A stretch of DNA of 19,993 nucleotides. Origin: an uncultured Sphingomonas sp. (GTDB lineage: Bacteria > Pseudomonadota > Alphaproteobacteria > Sphingomonadales > Sphingomonadaceae). The stretch lies in NCBI GenBank assembly GCA_946482655.1, contig CAMLSA010000061.1:1-19993 (forward strand), read 5' to 3'. Shown one piece after another: positions 7,155 to 16,208 of this stretch. Both the position numbers and the translations under genes were made by a program. The notes beneath the pieces are model-generated. The model searched no databases. It saw nothing but the letters and a program-made list of their open reading frames with translations, and had not been told where the DNA came from. Position 1 is the stretch's first letter; the number at the start of each line of letters is the position of its first letter.

Positions 7155-9887
7155 TTAGGGTTGGCCCTCCTGGCCGAGGCGAGCGAGCGCGGCGGAGAGC
7201 TGCTCCGCCTCAAGGCTCTTCTCGGCATGGTCGGCCCGCGCCTTCTCGACCGCCTCGGACTTCGCCTTCCCGACGAAGGAAGGATTGCCCAGCCGGGCGG
7301 CGAGGCCGTCGCGCTCCTTCTGGGCCGCGGCGATGGCCTTGGACAGGCGCGTCCGCTCGGCCTCGAGATCGACCACTCCTTCGAGCGGCAGCACATAGGT
7401 CGCCTCATCCACCACCACCTGCGCGGCGCCGCCCCCCGGTGCATCGCCGACGGCCAGCTCGATCCGCGCCAGTCTGGTGATCGCGGCGCTGTTGGCTTGG
7501 AGTCGAGCCCTCGTTGCGTCACTGGCATCGCGCGCATAGGCCGTCAGCCTGGCGCCCGGCGGGACGTTGAGGCCCGTCCTTGCCGCGCGGACCTCGCTGA
7601 TCATGCGGATCAGCCAATCGATCTCCTGGCTTGCCGCTGGATCGATCGCGCGGGCATCGGCCATCGGCCATTGGGCGATGATGATGTCGTGGGGCCGCTC
7701 GCCCATCGCGTGCCACAGCTCTTCGGTGATGAAGGGCATGAAGGGGTGGAGCATCACGAGGATCTGGTCGAGCGCCCAGCCCGCGACGGCGCGGGTTTCG
7801 GCGGACTGCGCCGCGTCCGCGTCCTCGCCGAGCAGCGGCTTGATCAGCTCGATATACCAGTCGCAGAAATTCGCCCAGACGAAGTGGTAGATGGTGTTGG
7901 CTGCCTCGTCGTAGCGCAGGTCGGCGATGGCAAGGTCGAGCGCCTGAACCGTCTTGACCGTTTCGGCGATGATCCAGCGGTTGACCGCCAGTTCGGCCCT
8001 CGGAGCGTCGATCGTCGAAGACGCGCCTATGCCGTTGCTCTGCGCGAAACGCGCGGCGTTCCACAGCTTGGTCGCGAAGTTGCGATAGCCCTCGACGCGC
8101 TTCTCATCGAGCTTGATGTCGCGCCCCTGGCTCTCCATCGCCGTCAGGGTGAAGCGCAGCGCGTCGGCGCCATATTTGTCTATCAGGCCGAGCGGATCGA
8201 CCGTGTTGCCCTTCGACTTCGACATTTTCGAGCCGTCGGCCGCGCGTACAAGGCCGTGCAGGTAGAGCGTCCTGAACGGCACCTCGCCCATGAAGTGGAT
8301 GCCCTGCATGATCATTCGCGCATCCCAGAAGAACAGGATGTCGAAGCCGGAGATGAGGACATCGTTGGGATAATGGCGACGGAGCTTGGTAGCTCCCTCT
8401 CCCCGGCGGGTAGAGGGTTGGGGTGTCACCCTGCCCTCTCCCGAACGGGAGAGGGTTTCACCTTCCGTGTCCTCGGGCCAACCGAGCGTGCCGAATGGCC
8501 AGAGCGCCGAAGAGAACCAGGTGTCGAGCACGTCGGGATCGCGAAGCAGCCTCCTGCCGCCCGCCAGCGCCTGCGCGCCCGCCTCGTCCTCGGCGACATA
8601 GACCCCACCCTCCTCGTCATACCAGGCGGGAATCTGATGTCCCCACCAGAGCTGACGCGAGACGCACCATGGCTGGATGTTCTCGAGCCAGTTGTAATAG
8701 GTTTTTGTCCAGCTCTCGGGAACCACCTTGATCGCTCCCGACCGCACCGCCTCGATCGCGGGCTTGGCCAGCGTCTCGGCGTCGACATACCATTGGTCGG
8801 TCAGCCAGGGCTCGATCACCACGCCCGAGCGGTCGCCATAAGGCGTCTGGATGGTGCGGTCCTCGATCTTCTCGAGCAGCCCGGCCGCATCGATCGCCTC
8901 GACCACCTTCTCGCGCGCCGCGAACCGGTCCAGGTTGAGATAGTCGGACGGTATCAACCCGTCGGCGGTCTGGACGAGCTTCGCCTCGCCATCGAGCATG
9001 TTGAGCATCTCGGCCGGCTTGAAGCCCGCGCGCTTGCCCACTTCGAAATCATTGAAGTCGTGCCCCGGCGTGATCTTCACCGCGCCCGATCCCAGCTCGG
9101 GATCGGCGTGCTCGTCGGCCACGATCGGGATCAGCCGGCCGGTGATCGGCAGCCTGATCATCTTGCCAACCAGCTCCTTGTAACGCTCATCGTCGGGGTT
9201 CACCGCGACCGCCATGTCGGCGAGCATCGTCTCGGGCCGAGTCGTCGCGACCGAAATCGCGCCGGAGCCGTCGGCAAGCGGATAGGAAAAGTGCCAGAAT
9301 TTGCCTTGCACCTCCCTGGTCTCGACCTCGAGATCGGAAATCGCGGTCTTGAGGCCCGGATCCCAGTTCACCAGCCGCTTGTCGCGATAGAGCAGCTTCT
9401 GGTTGTAGAGATCGACGAACACCTTGGTGACGGCCTTCGAAAAGCCCTCGTCCATCGTGAACCGCTCGTTCGCCCAGTCGCACGACGCGCCGAGCCGGCG
9501 AAGCTGGCGGGTGATCGTTCCCCCGCTCTCCTCCTTCCACTCCCAGACCTTGGCGACGAACTCGTCGCGGCTGAAATCGGTGCGTTTCCGCCCTTGAGCG
9601 TTCAGCCGCCGCTCGACCACCATCTGCGTGGCGATGCCGGCATGGTCGGTTCCGACCACCCACAGCGCATCCTTGCCCTTCAGCCGGGCGTGGCGGATCA
9701 GGACATCCTGCAGCGTGTCGTCGAGCGCATGGCCGATATGCAGGCTGCCGGTGACATTCGGGGGCGGGATGACGATCGTATAGGGCTCGGCGTCGGGCCG
9801 CTCCGGACGGAACAGCCCCCGCTCTTCCCAATGTTGATACCATCGCGCCTCGATCGCGGCGGGGTCGAAAGTCTTGTCGATCGTCAT
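7155..9887 (-). CDS. valS: Valyl-tRNA synthetase, with an in-frame repeat insertion
   Basis: Charges tRNA-Val with valine and edits mischarged threonine. Class I motifs are complete: HIGH at 50-53 ([13 protein letters not shown]) and KMSKS starting at Lys554 ([15 protein letters not shown]). The CP1 editing domain (about 190-340), tRNA-binding helical domain (about 610-800) and C-terminal coiled coil (about 845-910, [19 protein letters not shown]) follow in normal order. Between GTLGWPEDT and LRRHYPND the protein holds about 25 extra residues (475-500), encoded by two palindromes; this stretch is normally a short linker. The reading frame is kept. [20 protein letters not shown] is the usual family start, so I use the ATG at 9887, though no Shine-Dalgarno is evident. 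Confidence 0.97.
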   Translation of the reverse strand: MTIDKTFDPAAIEARWYQHWEERGLFRPERPDAEPYTIVIPPPNVTGSLHIGHALDDTLQDVLIRHARLKGKDALWVVGTDHAGIATQMVVERRLNAQGRKRTDFSRDEFVAKVWEWKEESGGTITRQLRRLGASCDWANERFTMDEGFSKAVTKVFVDLYNQKLLYRDKRLVNWDPGLKTAISDLEVETREVQGKFWHFSYPLADGSGAISVATTRPETMLADMAVAVNPDDERYKELVGKMIRLPITGRLIPIVADEHADPELGSGAVKITPGHDFNDFEVGKRAGFKPAEMLNMLDGEAKLVQTADGLIPSDYLNLDRFAAREKVVEAIDAAGLLEKIEDRTIQTPYGDRSGVVIEPWLTDQWYVDAETLAKPAIEAVRSGAIKVVPESWTKTYYNWLENIQPWCVSRQLWWGHQIPAWYDEEGGVYVAEDEAGAQALAGGRRLLRDPDVLDTWFSSALWPFGTLGWPEDTEGETLSRSGEGRVTPQPSTRRGEGATKLRRHYPNDVLISGFDILFFWDARMIMQGIHFMGEVPFRTLYLHGLVRAADGSKMSKSKGNTVDPLGLIDKYGADALRFTLTAMESQGRDIKLDEKRVEGYRNFATKLWNAARFAQSNGIGASSTIDAPRAELAVNRWIIAETVKTVQALDLAIADLRYDEAANTIYHFVWANFCDWYIELIKPLLGEDADAAQSAETRAVAGWALDQILVMLHPFMPFITEELWHAMGERPHDIIIAQWPMADARAIDPAASQEIDWLIRMISEVRAARTGLNVPPGARLTAYARDASDATRARLQANSAAITRLARIELAVGDAPGGGAAQVVVDEATYVLPLEGVVDLEAERTRLSKAIAAAQKERDGLAARLGNPSFVGKAKSEAVEKARADHAEKSLEAEQLSAALARLGQEGQP
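8393..8458. repeat. REP-like palindromic element inserted in valS
   Basis: Two inverted repeats lie side by side inside valS. The first, 8395-8417, pairs CCCTCT (8395-8400) with AGAGGG (8412-8417) and CCC with GGG inside. The second, 8434-8455, is a perfect 10-bp stem CCCTCTCCCG / CGGGAGAGGG with a 2-nt AA loop. Both share the CCCTCTCCC/GGGAGAGGG core typical of small dispersed intergenic palindromes in GC-rich proteobacteria. The translated insert ([20 protein letters not shown]) is low-complexity and unlike ValS. No second copy is visible in this window. Confidence 0.7.
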
Positions 9888-9970
9888 GATGGCGGTGGCT
9901 TTAGCGGGGGAATGTGCAGGTGCGCCACCCTCTTTGTACGCCAAGTCAATCGACGACCGGCACGGACGTA

Positions 9971-12004
9971 TCACTGTCCCTTCACATGCTTGTCCATCCA
10001 GCCGAGCACCTCACCATACCACTGGACGCTGTTCTTCGGTTTCAGGATCCAGTGGTTCTCGTCAGGAAACATCACCAGCCGGGAGTTCACGCCGCGGCGC
10101 TGCGCCGCGGTGAAGGCGGCGATGCCCTGGGTATAGGGAATGCGGAAATCCTTCTCGCCGTGCAGGAACAGCATCGGCGTCTTCCACGCCGTGACGTGGT
10201 TGACCGGGTTCCACTTCTCGTAGTTCGCCGGCACCTCGTGATAGGGCCCGCCATGCTCCCATTCGTCGAACCATAGCTCCTCGGTCTCGTAGGCCATCGC
10301 CCGCGCGTCGAAGACGCCGGCGTGGGTGACGAGGCATTTGAAGCCGTCGGCCCACTGGCTCGCGATCCAATTGGTCATATAGCCGCCATAGGAGCCCCCC
10401 GCCGCGCAGGCCTTGCCGCCGTCGAGCCAGCGATATTTCGCCGCCGCCGCCGCGAAGCCGAGCTTGAGATCCTGGAGCGGCTTGCCGCCCCAGTCCTGGT
10501 TGATCGCATCGGTGAACGCTTGGCCGTAGCCGGTGCTGCCATGGAAATCGACCATCACCGCGCCATAACCGGCCCCCGCGAACACCGCCGGAGTCCAGCG
10601 GTAGGACCAGCCGTTGCCGAAGGATCCCTGCGGCCCCCCATGGATCAGGAAGGCGATGGGCGCCTTGGCACCGCGCGCAAGCCCCGCCGGCTTAACCACA
10701 TAGGCCCAGACGATGTCGCCATTGGCGCCCTTGAAGCTGAACTGCTCGTAGGTCGGCAGGTCGATGCCGGTGAGCTTATCCTTGTTGACCGAAGTGAGCC
10801 GCACCGGCTTGCCCTTGCCGCTCCCCATGTAGAAATCCGCCGGGGCGGCGAGGCTGTTTAATGTATAGACATAACCGGCCGGCGTGGCGAGCAGCGTGCC
10901 CGCCGATCCCTCGCCGGTCAGCCTCGTCGGTTCGCCGGTCGCGACGGAGACCGCGAAGACGGGCTCGTTGCCTACGTCCTGCGTCGTCACATAGATCCTA
11001 TTGCCGTCCTTGCTCCAGGCGAGGCTGCCGACCGAACGATCCCACGCCTCAGTCAACGGCCGGACCGCGCCGGTGGCGATGTCGCGCAGCTGGATCACCT
11101 GCCGGTCGGATTCATAAGTCGGCCGCTTCATCGCGACATAGGCGAGCCACTTCCCGTCTGGCGACACGGCAGGCAGCGTGTCGGTCGCGTCATTGGCGTC
11201 TGTCAGGTTGACCGGAGGCGCCGAGCCATCGGCCGGCACCGCGAAGATATCGAGATTGGTGGACAGCGGCTCGGTCGCGCCGGCTTCGCGCAGCGCAAAA
11301 TAGACCGTCTTTCCGTCCTTGCTCCAGGCGATCTCATTGCCCTCTCCGAACGGCTTCGACGGCGTATCGCCGACCAGCCCGCCCCCGATAGCGACGCCAT
11401 CACCCGTAGCCTTGCCGTCCGCGAGCGGCAGCACGAAGATCTGTGAGCGCTGGTCATCGGCCCATGTATCCCAATGGCGGATGAAATAGCCGTCGTAGGT
11501 ACGTGCGCTGCCGCCCTTGCCGGCAGCTTTGGTGTCGGCGAGCGATTTCGCTCCCACCGGACGGTCGGCCCAAACCAACAGCTTGTCGCCGGTCGGCGCG
11601 ATCTTGAAGCCGCCGACGTCGTGATCGGCGACGAGCTGGGGCGTACCCCCCAATGCCGCGACCCGCCATATACCTGTCTTGCCGCCCGTGTCGGCGGTGA
11701 AGAACACCCATTTTCCGTCCGGCGAGAAAGCCGGTGAGCCTTCATTCACCGCCGGATCGGCGGCCAGCTTTACAGGCAGAGCATCCTTCCTCGACAGGTC
11801 GAGCCGCCACAGATCGGTGCGGCCCTTATTGGCCGCCATGTCGGTCTCGCGCTGATCCCAGACCAGCCAGCGGCCGTCGGGCGAAACGTCGGCCGCGCCG
11901 ACGCGCGAGAGCGAGACGACATCATTGATGGTGAGAGGACGGGCATGTGCAGCGGCGCCGATGCCCGCGAGGAGGCCGAAGGCCACGAACGGGAGTTTGT
12001 GCAT
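9971..12004 (-). CDS. Secreted S9-family peptidase (dipeptidyl/acylaminoacyl peptidase type)
   Basis: An exported prolyl-oligopeptidase-family serine peptidase, 677 residues. Residues 1-22 are a signal peptide ([21 protein letters not shown]). A beta-propeller (about 25-400) holds WD40-like PD40 repeats such as [20 protein letters not shown] and [10 protein letters not shown]. The alpha/beta-hydrolase domain carries the triad Ser538 (GGSYGGYM), Asp619 ([10 protein letters not shown]) and His651 (DENHWI). It should act on short peptides in the periplasm. It lies between popZ (65 nt upstream) and valS (83 nt downstream), two genes often direct neighbours in alphaproteobacteria, so it looks inserted into an older gene pair. 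No export or propeller defect is seen. Confidence 0.93.
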   Translation of the reverse strand: MHKLPFVAFGLLAGIGAAAHARPLTINDVVSLSRVGAADVSPDGRWLVWDQRETDMAANKGRTDLWRLDLSRKDALPVKLAADPAVNEGSPAFSPDGKWVFFTADTGGKTGIWRVAALGGTPQLVADHDVGGFKIAPTGDKLLVWADRPVGAKSLADTKAAGKGGSARTYDGYFIRHWDTWADDQRSQIFVLPLADGKATGDGVAIGGGLVGDTPSKPFGEGNEIAWSKDGKTVYFALREAGATEPLSTNLDIFAVPADGSAPPVNLTDANDATDTLPAVSPDGKWLAYVAMKRPTYESDRQVIQLRDIATGAVRPLTEAWDRSVGSLAWSKDGNRIYVTTQDVGNEPVFAVSVATGEPTRLTGEGSAGTLLATPAGYVYTLNSLAAPADFYMGSGKGKPVRLTSVNKDKLTGIDLPTYEQFSFKGANGDIVWAYVVKPAGLARGAKAPIAFLIHGGPQGSFGNGWSYRWTPAVFAGAGYGAVMVDFHGSTGYGQAFTDAINQDWGGKPLQDLKLGFAAAAAKYRWLDGGKACAAGGSYGGYMTNWIASQWADGFKCLVTHAGVFDARAMAYETEELWFDEWEHGGPYHEVPANYEKWNPVNHVTAWKTPMLFLHGEKDFRIPYTQGIAAFTAAQRRGVNSRLVMFPDENHWILKPKNSVQWYGEVLGWMDKHVKGQ

Positions 12005-12069
12005 GGGCGGGCACTAAACCAATCGGCCAATGCCGCCAAGGCTGTATCATCCGGCTGGTACAGCTCGGC

Positions 12070-12648
12070 TCAGCCGTCCCGCTCGCTCATCCTGCGGATC
12101 TCGGCCTGGACCAGCCGTTCGACCATGTCGGGCAGGTTCTTCTCTATCCAGTCGGCGAGCATCGGCTGGAGCATCTCGCGGGCCAGCGCTTCGAGGGTGA
12201 TGTCACCGCCGGTGGCGCGCGGCGTCGGGGTGCGCGGCAGCAGGTCGCGCGGAACCGGGCGGGGTGCCGGCTGCGGCATCTCGGCCTCCGCCTGGCGCAG
12301 CCGCTCGACCGCGCGCTGGACGGGGGCGGACGGCTCGGGCGGCGGAGGCGCCGCCGTGCGGGGCGGAGGCGGCTCCGGCATCCGATCGGTCAGTTCGAGG
12401 ATCGATTCGGGGGGCTTGGCCTCGGTATGTGGTGGCCAGGGCCGCGGCGGTTCCGCGGTGCGAGACTCGGCGGCGGGCCGGGCCGGTGACGCGACAGGCG
12501 ACACTCGATCGAACACCGGCGGCGAGAGCGGCGCGCCCTGCGCCCCGGGGACAGGTGACTGCGGAAGCGGCGCCGGATCATCGGCGATGATGCGCTTTAT
12601 GGAAGCCAGGATGTCTTCCATCGATGGTTCGGAACGCGGATCGGCCAT
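12070..12648 (-). CDS. popZ: PopZ-like polar organising protein (DUF2497)
   Basis: Resembles PopZ, the cell-pole scaffold that in Caulobacter binds ParB and recruits polar proteins. Three parts are visible: the N-terminal interaction peptide SMEDILASIKRIIADD (about 9-24), a long proline-rich acidic linker (about 25-145), and the C-terminal DUF2497 helical oligomerisation domain (about 150-192: LEALAREMLQPMLADWIEKN then LPDMVERLVQAEIRRMSE). The protein is 192 residues, close to the family length. The ATG at 12648 starts MADPRSEPSMEDIL, as in homologues; the frame runs 40 codons upstream into tolC but that part is not homologous. It begins 14 nt after the tolC stop, so the two are likely cotranscribed. 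Polar function here is inferred from the family. Confidence 0.85.
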   Translation of the reverse strand: MADPRSEPSMEDILASIKRIIADDPAPLPQSPVPGAQGAPLSPPVFDRVSPVASPARPAAESRTAEPPRPWPPHTEAKPPESILELTDRMPEPPPPRTAAPPPPEPSAPVQRAVERLRQAEAEMPQPAPRPVPRDLLPRTPTPRATGGDITLEALAREMLQPMLADWIEKNLPDMVERLVQAEIRRMSERDG

Positions 12649-12662
12649 GAGGCCGATATAAG

Positions 12663-14159
12663 CTATTTTGCGGGCGTTGCCATCGGGCTGTGTGCCGGGA
12701 CCGCAGAAATGCTCGGCTGGCCGAGCGTGGTCGTCGCTACCGGCTTGGGCCTGGGATCGCTGTCCCAATCCCAGACGCGGTTGTTGACCCGCCGGTAGTT
12801 CGCGACTGGATCATAGAGCGAGCCGCCGTCGAGGCCGAGGTCGCGCGCCTGGGCGCGGCCCATTGCCGCGAGAAGCGCGAAACCGGCGACATAGGCGTCG
12901 CGCTTGGCCGAGACGAGCGTCGAACGCGAATTGAGCAATTCCTGCTCCGCGTTGAGCACGTCGAGCACGTTACGAGTGCCCACGCCCTGCTCGGCCCGGA
13001 CGCCTTCGAGCGCGAGCTCATTGGCCGCGACCGCCGCCATCGACGAGTCGATGACGCCCAGCGCCGCCTGGTAGCGTGAAAAGGCGACGCGGGCATCGGC
13101 TATCACCGCGCGTTCGGCGGCGGTCTGCGCCTCGAGCGCCTGGCTCTTGCGCGCCTGCGCCTGGCGGACGCGCGCGCCGGGCTCGCCGCCCTGAAAGATC
13201 GGTATCTGCGCCTGGACCCCGACGGTGGCAGTCTTGTCGATCTGCCGCACGCCTGCCGCGCCGCCCGCCAGCGTGCCCTGATAATCGGTATAGTCGCCCG
13301 TGCCGAAGGCTGAGACGCGCGGCAGGCGCAGCGCCCGCGCGATGCCGATATCATATTCGGCGGCGCGCGCGGCCTGCCTGGCGGCCGCGAGATCGGGATT
13401 GTTGGCGACCGCGATGTCGACTGCCTCGTCGGACATGGCCGGCAGGCCCGGCAACGGCGGCGGCGGCTCGAGCCTGTCGGGGAATTTGCCGATCACCTCG
13501 AGATAGGTCTGCCGGCTGAAGTCGAGCTGCGCCTGCGCCGATTGCAGGCCGCTGCGCGCGACCGATAGGCGCGCCTCGGACTGGGCGACGTCGGTGCGGG
13601 TCAGGTCGCCGACTTGGAAGCGATCCTGACTCGCCTGCAGGTTGGTCTCGAGCACCTTCACATTTCCGGCATTGAGATCGACGATCGCGCTGTCGCGAAT
13701 GACATCCATATAGGCGGCGACGGCATTGGTGAAAACTTCGCCCTCGGTTGCCTGGAGACTGGCGCGGCCCTGCTCGACCCGGGCTTTGGCGGCGCGGATC
13801 GAATTGCGCACGAAACCGCCCTCGAAGATCGGCACCGTCGCCGTCACCGAACCGCCGATCGATTTCTTCGGCGAGGTGAAGCTGTTCGCCGACCGCTTGA
13901 CGAAGCGGTTGTAAGCGGCCGTCGCACTGACGTCGGGCAGCCCCTGAGCGCGGGCGATCGCGACATCCTCGTCGGTGGCGCGTAGCCCCGCACGGGCGCC
14001 GGTCAGCGTCGGGTTGCCGACATAGGCGCGGGCGAGCGCTTCGCGCAGCGTATCGGCGGTCGCCGCCGCCGGCAGTCCGGCCGCCAGCATCGCCACGACC
14101 GAAACACCCAAGCGGCGCATGGCCGCCATGTCACGAAAGCTGCACGGCGAGCCGTTCAT
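12663..14159 (-). CDS. tolC: TolC-family outer-membrane efflux channel
   Basis: The trimeric outer-membrane duct used by type I secretion and RND efflux systems. The 498 residues hold two OEP repeats (about 40-250 and 260-450) with typical signatures: LREALARAYVGNPTL at the mature start, RTDVAQSEARLSVARSGLQS in the first helical hairpin, and GTRNVLDVLNAEQELLNSRS in the second. The signal peptide is the hydrophobic stretch ending AAATA. There is no lipobox cysteine, so it is TolC-like, not an OprM-like lipoprotein. Start is ambiguous: ATG 14159 lies 5 nt after the pcm-like stop, while ATGs at 14129 and 14120 sit closer to the signal peptide; none has a good Shine-Dalgarno. No matching inner-membrane pump is in the window. 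Confidence 0.93.
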   Translation of the reverse strand: MNGSPCSFRDMAAMRRLGVSVVAMLAAGLPAAATADTLREALARAYVGNPTLTGARAGLRATDEDVAIARAQGLPDVSATAAYNRFVKRSANSFTSPKKSIGGSVTATVPIFEGGFVRNSIRAAKARVEQGRASLQATEGEVFTNAVAAYMDVIRDSAIVDLNAGNVKVLETNLQASQDRFQVGDLTRTDVAQSEARLSVARSGLQSAQAQLDFSRQTYLEVIGKFPDRLEPPPPLPGLPAMSDEAVDIAVANNPDLAAARQAARAAEYDIGIARALRLPRVSAFGTGDYTDYQGTLAGGAAGVRQIDKTATVGVQAQIPIFQGGEPGARVRQAQARKSQALEAQTAAERAVIADARVAFSRYQAALGVIDSSMAAVAANELALEGVRAEQGVGTRNVLDVLNAEQELLNSRSTLVSAKRDAYVAGFALLAAMGRAQARDLGLDGGSLYDPVANYRRVNNRVWDWDSDPRPKPVATTTLGQPSISAVPAHSPMATPAK

Positions 14160-14164
14160 ATCTG

Positions 14165-14809
14165 TCAGAAGCTGAAGGCCGCGGGCCTGGAAAAGCCGGG
14201 CAGGCGGGCCGCATCGGCATCCGCAAAGGCCTTGACACCGAAGCCGCGCCCGGCGCGAACGCCGGAGACGAGCCGGGTCACGCCTGCGTCGATCACCGCG
14301 CCGACCAGCCGGCCTCCATCGGCCAGCTGATCGATCAGCGGCTGTGGGATCTCCTCGACCGCGCCATCGAGAACTATCAGCGAATATGGCGCGCCCTTCT
14401 TGCTGCCGGCGGTCAGCGCCGCCTCGATCCAGCTCGCGCCCGGCACCGCCAGCTTGCCCGCCGCGAGAAGATCGGGATCCTCCTCGACCGCCACGACCGT
14501 GGCGCCGAGCTTCTCTATCAGGGCCGCGGTATAGCCCGTCGCCGCCCCCACCACGAGCGCATGGTCGCCGGGAACCACCTGCGCCTCCGTCAGCAACAGG
14601 CCGGTCACCATCGGCGGGTTGAGCGCGCGGCCATGGCCGATCGGCAGTGCCAGGTCGGCATAGGCGATCAGCGCCTTGTCCGACGGCACGAAGCGTTCGC
14701 GGGGCACCTCACCCATCGCCGCGACGACGCGCGCATCACTGACTCCGGTGGTCCTGAGCTGGCTGACCACCATCGCGCGCCGCATCTGCTCGAAATTCTG
14801 CTCGGTCAC
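14165..14809 (-). CDS. Protein-L-isoaspartate O-methyltransferase-like protein
   Basis: A 214-residue Rossmann methyltransferase of the PCMT family. VTEQNFEQMRRAMVVSQLRT then GVSDARVVAAMGEVPRERFV is the usual N-terminal part, followed by the SAM site HALVVGAATGYTAALIEKLG and the acidic VVAVEEDPDL. The canonical PCMT substrate loop (S-x-P-H-M with its catalytic serine) is replaced by ALNPPMVTGLLL, and motif I is GAATG in place of GTGSG. So the repair activity on isoaspartate is doubtful; this variant is common next to tolC in alphaproteobacteria. I use the GTG at 14809, which gives the family N-terminus; an internal ATG lies at 14785. It starts the minus-strand run pcm-tolC-popZ-S9-valS. Confidence 0.85.
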   Translation of the reverse strand: MTEQNFEQMRRAMVVSQLRTTGVSDARVVAAMGEVPRERFVPSDKALIAYADLALPIGHGRALNPPMVTGLLLTEAQVVPGDHALVVGAATGYTAALIEKLGATVVAVEEDPDLLAAGKLAVPGASWIEAALTAGSKKGAPYSLIVLDGAVEEIPQPLIDQLADGGRLVGAVIDAGVTRLVSGVRAGRGFGVKAFADADAARLPGFSRPAAFSF

Positions 14810-14833
14810 CAAGATTTCCCGCTTCGCTAGTGT

Positions 14834-14839
14834 CTTATA
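14834..14839 (-). promoter_or_regulatory. Possible -10 box before the pcm-like gene
   Basis: TATAAG on the minus strand lies in an unusually AT-rich spot, 25 nt before the GTG start. TTGAAC lies upstream but at about 21-nt spacing, too long for a good match, so only the -10 is suggested. The 323-nt space 14810-15132 holds this, the heat-shock promoter and the ROSE-like leader. Confidence 0.3.
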
Positions 14840-15003
14840 AGTACAATACAGCAAGGTCAGGTTCAAGGCTTTACCGCGTTGCCGCATTTCCGCCAAGCGT
14901 GATCTCCCGCCGTCCGAAACGGCCAGCTGGCCAGCCAGGTCCGCCACTCTCCGCGAGTGCCGCTTCGCACTGAAAGAAAAGGAATATCTTGAACGCCCGA
15001 TCC

Positions 15004-15031
15004 CTTGAAGAAACCCTCCCGCGAATTATCT
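15004..15031 (+). promoter_or_regulatory. Candidate sigma-32 (RpoH) heat-shock promoter
   Basis: CTTGAA begins at 15004 and, after 17 nt counted from CTTG, ATTATCT spans 15025-15031. This matches the alphaproteobacterial RpoH pattern CTTG-N17/18-CYTATNT at all but one conserved base. The predicted start near 15038 gives a leader of about 95 nt, the size expected for a ROSE element. Confidence 0.65.
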
Positions 15032-15037
15032 CCTTGG

Positions 15038-15135
15038 CGCCGGATGCGGAATCCCCGGTCCGGCTGGATCAAGAGGGCGTCGGCTCTCTCCGGCGCTCCT
15101 CGTGCCAAAATTGCTCAATGGAGGATTTGGATATG
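15038..15135 (+). promoter_or_regulatory. ROSE-like RNA thermometer in the hsp20 leader
   Basis: The last hairpin, 15105-15130, hides the Shine-Dalgarno: CCAAA pairs TTTGG, and TTGCTC pairs GAGGA with a T-G wobble and a bulged G15113, around the loop AATG. The UUGCU opposite AGGA with one bulged G is the hallmark of ROSE elements, which melt on heat shock and open the ribosome site. Just upstream a second hairpin has a 7-bp stem GCGTCGG (15077-15083) / CCGGCGC (15090-15096). The 5' end is set from the predicted transcription start. Confidence 0.75.
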
Positions 15136-15606
15136 AGGACCAACTTCGACTTTACGCCCTACAGGCGTTCGACGGTCGGCTTCGACCGTCTATTCGACTT
15201 GCTCGAGACAGGCTACCGCTCCGATGTGGCGGATGGCTACCCGCCCTTCGACATTGAGAAGCAGGGCGACGACAGCTACCAGATCACGCTCGCCGTGGCG
15301 GGCTTCCGTCCCGACGAGATCGAAATCGTGGCGCAGCAGAACCAGCTCACCGTCAGCGGCCGAAAGGCCGACGAGAAGGATGACGGCAGATATCTGCATC
15401 GTGGCATTGCCACCCGCGCGTTCGAACGGCGCTTCCAGCTTGCCGATTTCGTACAGGTGGAAAATGCGAGCTTCGACAATGGTCTGCTCCGCATTGCCCT
15501 CAAGCGCGAGGTGCCCGAGGCGATGAAGCCGCGTCGCATCGAGATCGACGGTACGCCGGCCAACGATCGGCTCGAGACCTCAAGCGGCCAGCGGAACGCC
15601 GCCTGA
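15133..15606 (+). CDS. Small heat-shock protein, IbpA-like (Hsp20 class A)
   Basis: An ATP-independent holdase that binds unfolding proteins in the cytosol. 157 residues. N-terminal arm MRTNFDFTPYRRSTVGFDRL, then the alpha-crystallin domain (about 35-130) starting YPPFDIEKQGDDSYQITLAV, as in rhizobial class A/IbpA proteins, with the closing signature ASFDNGLLRIALKREVPE (A-x-x-x-n-G-L-L). The C-terminal IxI-type motif is IEI in RRIEIDG, used for oligomer assembly. The ATG at 15133 has GGAGGA at 7-nt spacing; this site is the one sequestered by the ROSE-like hairpin, so the upstream in-frame ATGs are leader. First gene of the stress cassette; expected to rise strongly on heat. Confidence 0.93.
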   Translation: MRTNFDFTPYRRSTVGFDRLFDLLETGYRSDVADGYPPFDIEKQGDDSYQITLAVAGFRPDEIEIVAQQNQLTVSGRKADEKDDGRYLHRGIATRAFERRFQLADFVQVENASFDNGLLRIALKREVPEAMKPRRIEIDGTPANDRLETSSGQRNAA

Positions 15607-15616
15607 CGAGCATCAT

Positions 15617-15659
15617 GAGTCACCGGCCGTGCCCGCTTCCGGGTCCGGCCGGTGATCTC
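15617..15659 (+). other. Stable intercistronic hairpin between the two hsp20 genes
   Basis: CACCGGCCG (15621-15629) pairs perfectly with CGGCCGGTG (15646-15654); inside it CCCG/CGGG closes a CTTC loop, and GAG/CTC extends the base. No U-tract follows, so it is unlikely to be a full intrinsic terminator. It may stabilise the first message or cut read-through to the second hsp20. Confidence 0.55.
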
Positions 15660-15695
15660 GTCATTCTATCATCCTATCAGTCTGAGGAGGACCAA

Positions 15696-16208
15696 ATGGC
15701 CATTCGCGACCTGATCCCCTGGGGCCGGCAGGACAATGCAAGCCGGCTGCCAATCCATTCGCGGGAGCGGAACGACAATCCGTTGTCCACGCTCCACCGC
15801 GAAATGAACCGCCTGTTCGACGATGTGTTGCGAGGGTGGGACCTGCCCGCGTTGAGCGGAGCGGCGAGCCAGTGGAGCTGGCCCCACGTTGAGGTGACCG
15901 AGCGCGACAACGCCGTCCGCGTCACTGCCGAGTTACCCGGCCTGACCGAAAAGGAGGTCGAGCTGTCGGTCGATGACGATGTCCTCACGATTCGGGGCGA
16001 ACGCCGCCAGGAGAATGAGGACAAGGAACGCGGCTACACGGAGCGCTTCTATGGGCGCTTCGAGCGCAAAATCGGTCTGCCCAGCGGCATCGAGACCAAC
16101 AAGGCCGAAGCCAATTTCCGGAACGGCGTACTGACCGTCACGCTGCCCCGGTCCGCCGAGGCCGACAATCGCCGCCGCATCCCGATCAATACGGAAACCA
16201 AGCACTGA
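15696..16208 (+). CDS. Hsp20/alpha-crystallin protein, second paralogue
   Basis: A second small heat-shock protein, 170 residues, of a different subtype from its neighbour. It starts MAIRDLIPWGRQD, a start typical of the Hsp20s found in heat-resistance islands. The alpha-crystallin domain (about 65-160) has WPHVEVTERDNAVRVTAELP, LSVDDDVLTIRGERRQE, and the closing NFRNGVLTVTLPRSAEA. The C-terminal oligomer motif is IPI (RRIPIN). The ATG at 15696 has GAGGAGG at about 6-nt spacing. It follows the first hsp20 by 89 nt with a hairpin between, and its stop overlaps the ATG of the next gene (TGATG), so the downstream gene could be translationally coupled. Confidence 0.93.
   Translation: MAIRDLIPWGRQDNASRLPIHSRERNDNPLSTLHREMNRLFDDVLRGWDLPALSGAASQWSWPHVEVTERDNAVRVTAELPGLTEKEVELSVDDDVLTIRGERRQENEDKERGYTERFYGRFERKIGLPSGIETNKAEANFRNGVLTVTLPRSAEADNRRRIPINTETKH

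Noticed and set aside
7161..10136. A 991-codon open frame on plus opposite valS
   Set aside because: Antisense shadow of valS; low-complexity Arg/Asp/Leu composition and no recognisable fold.
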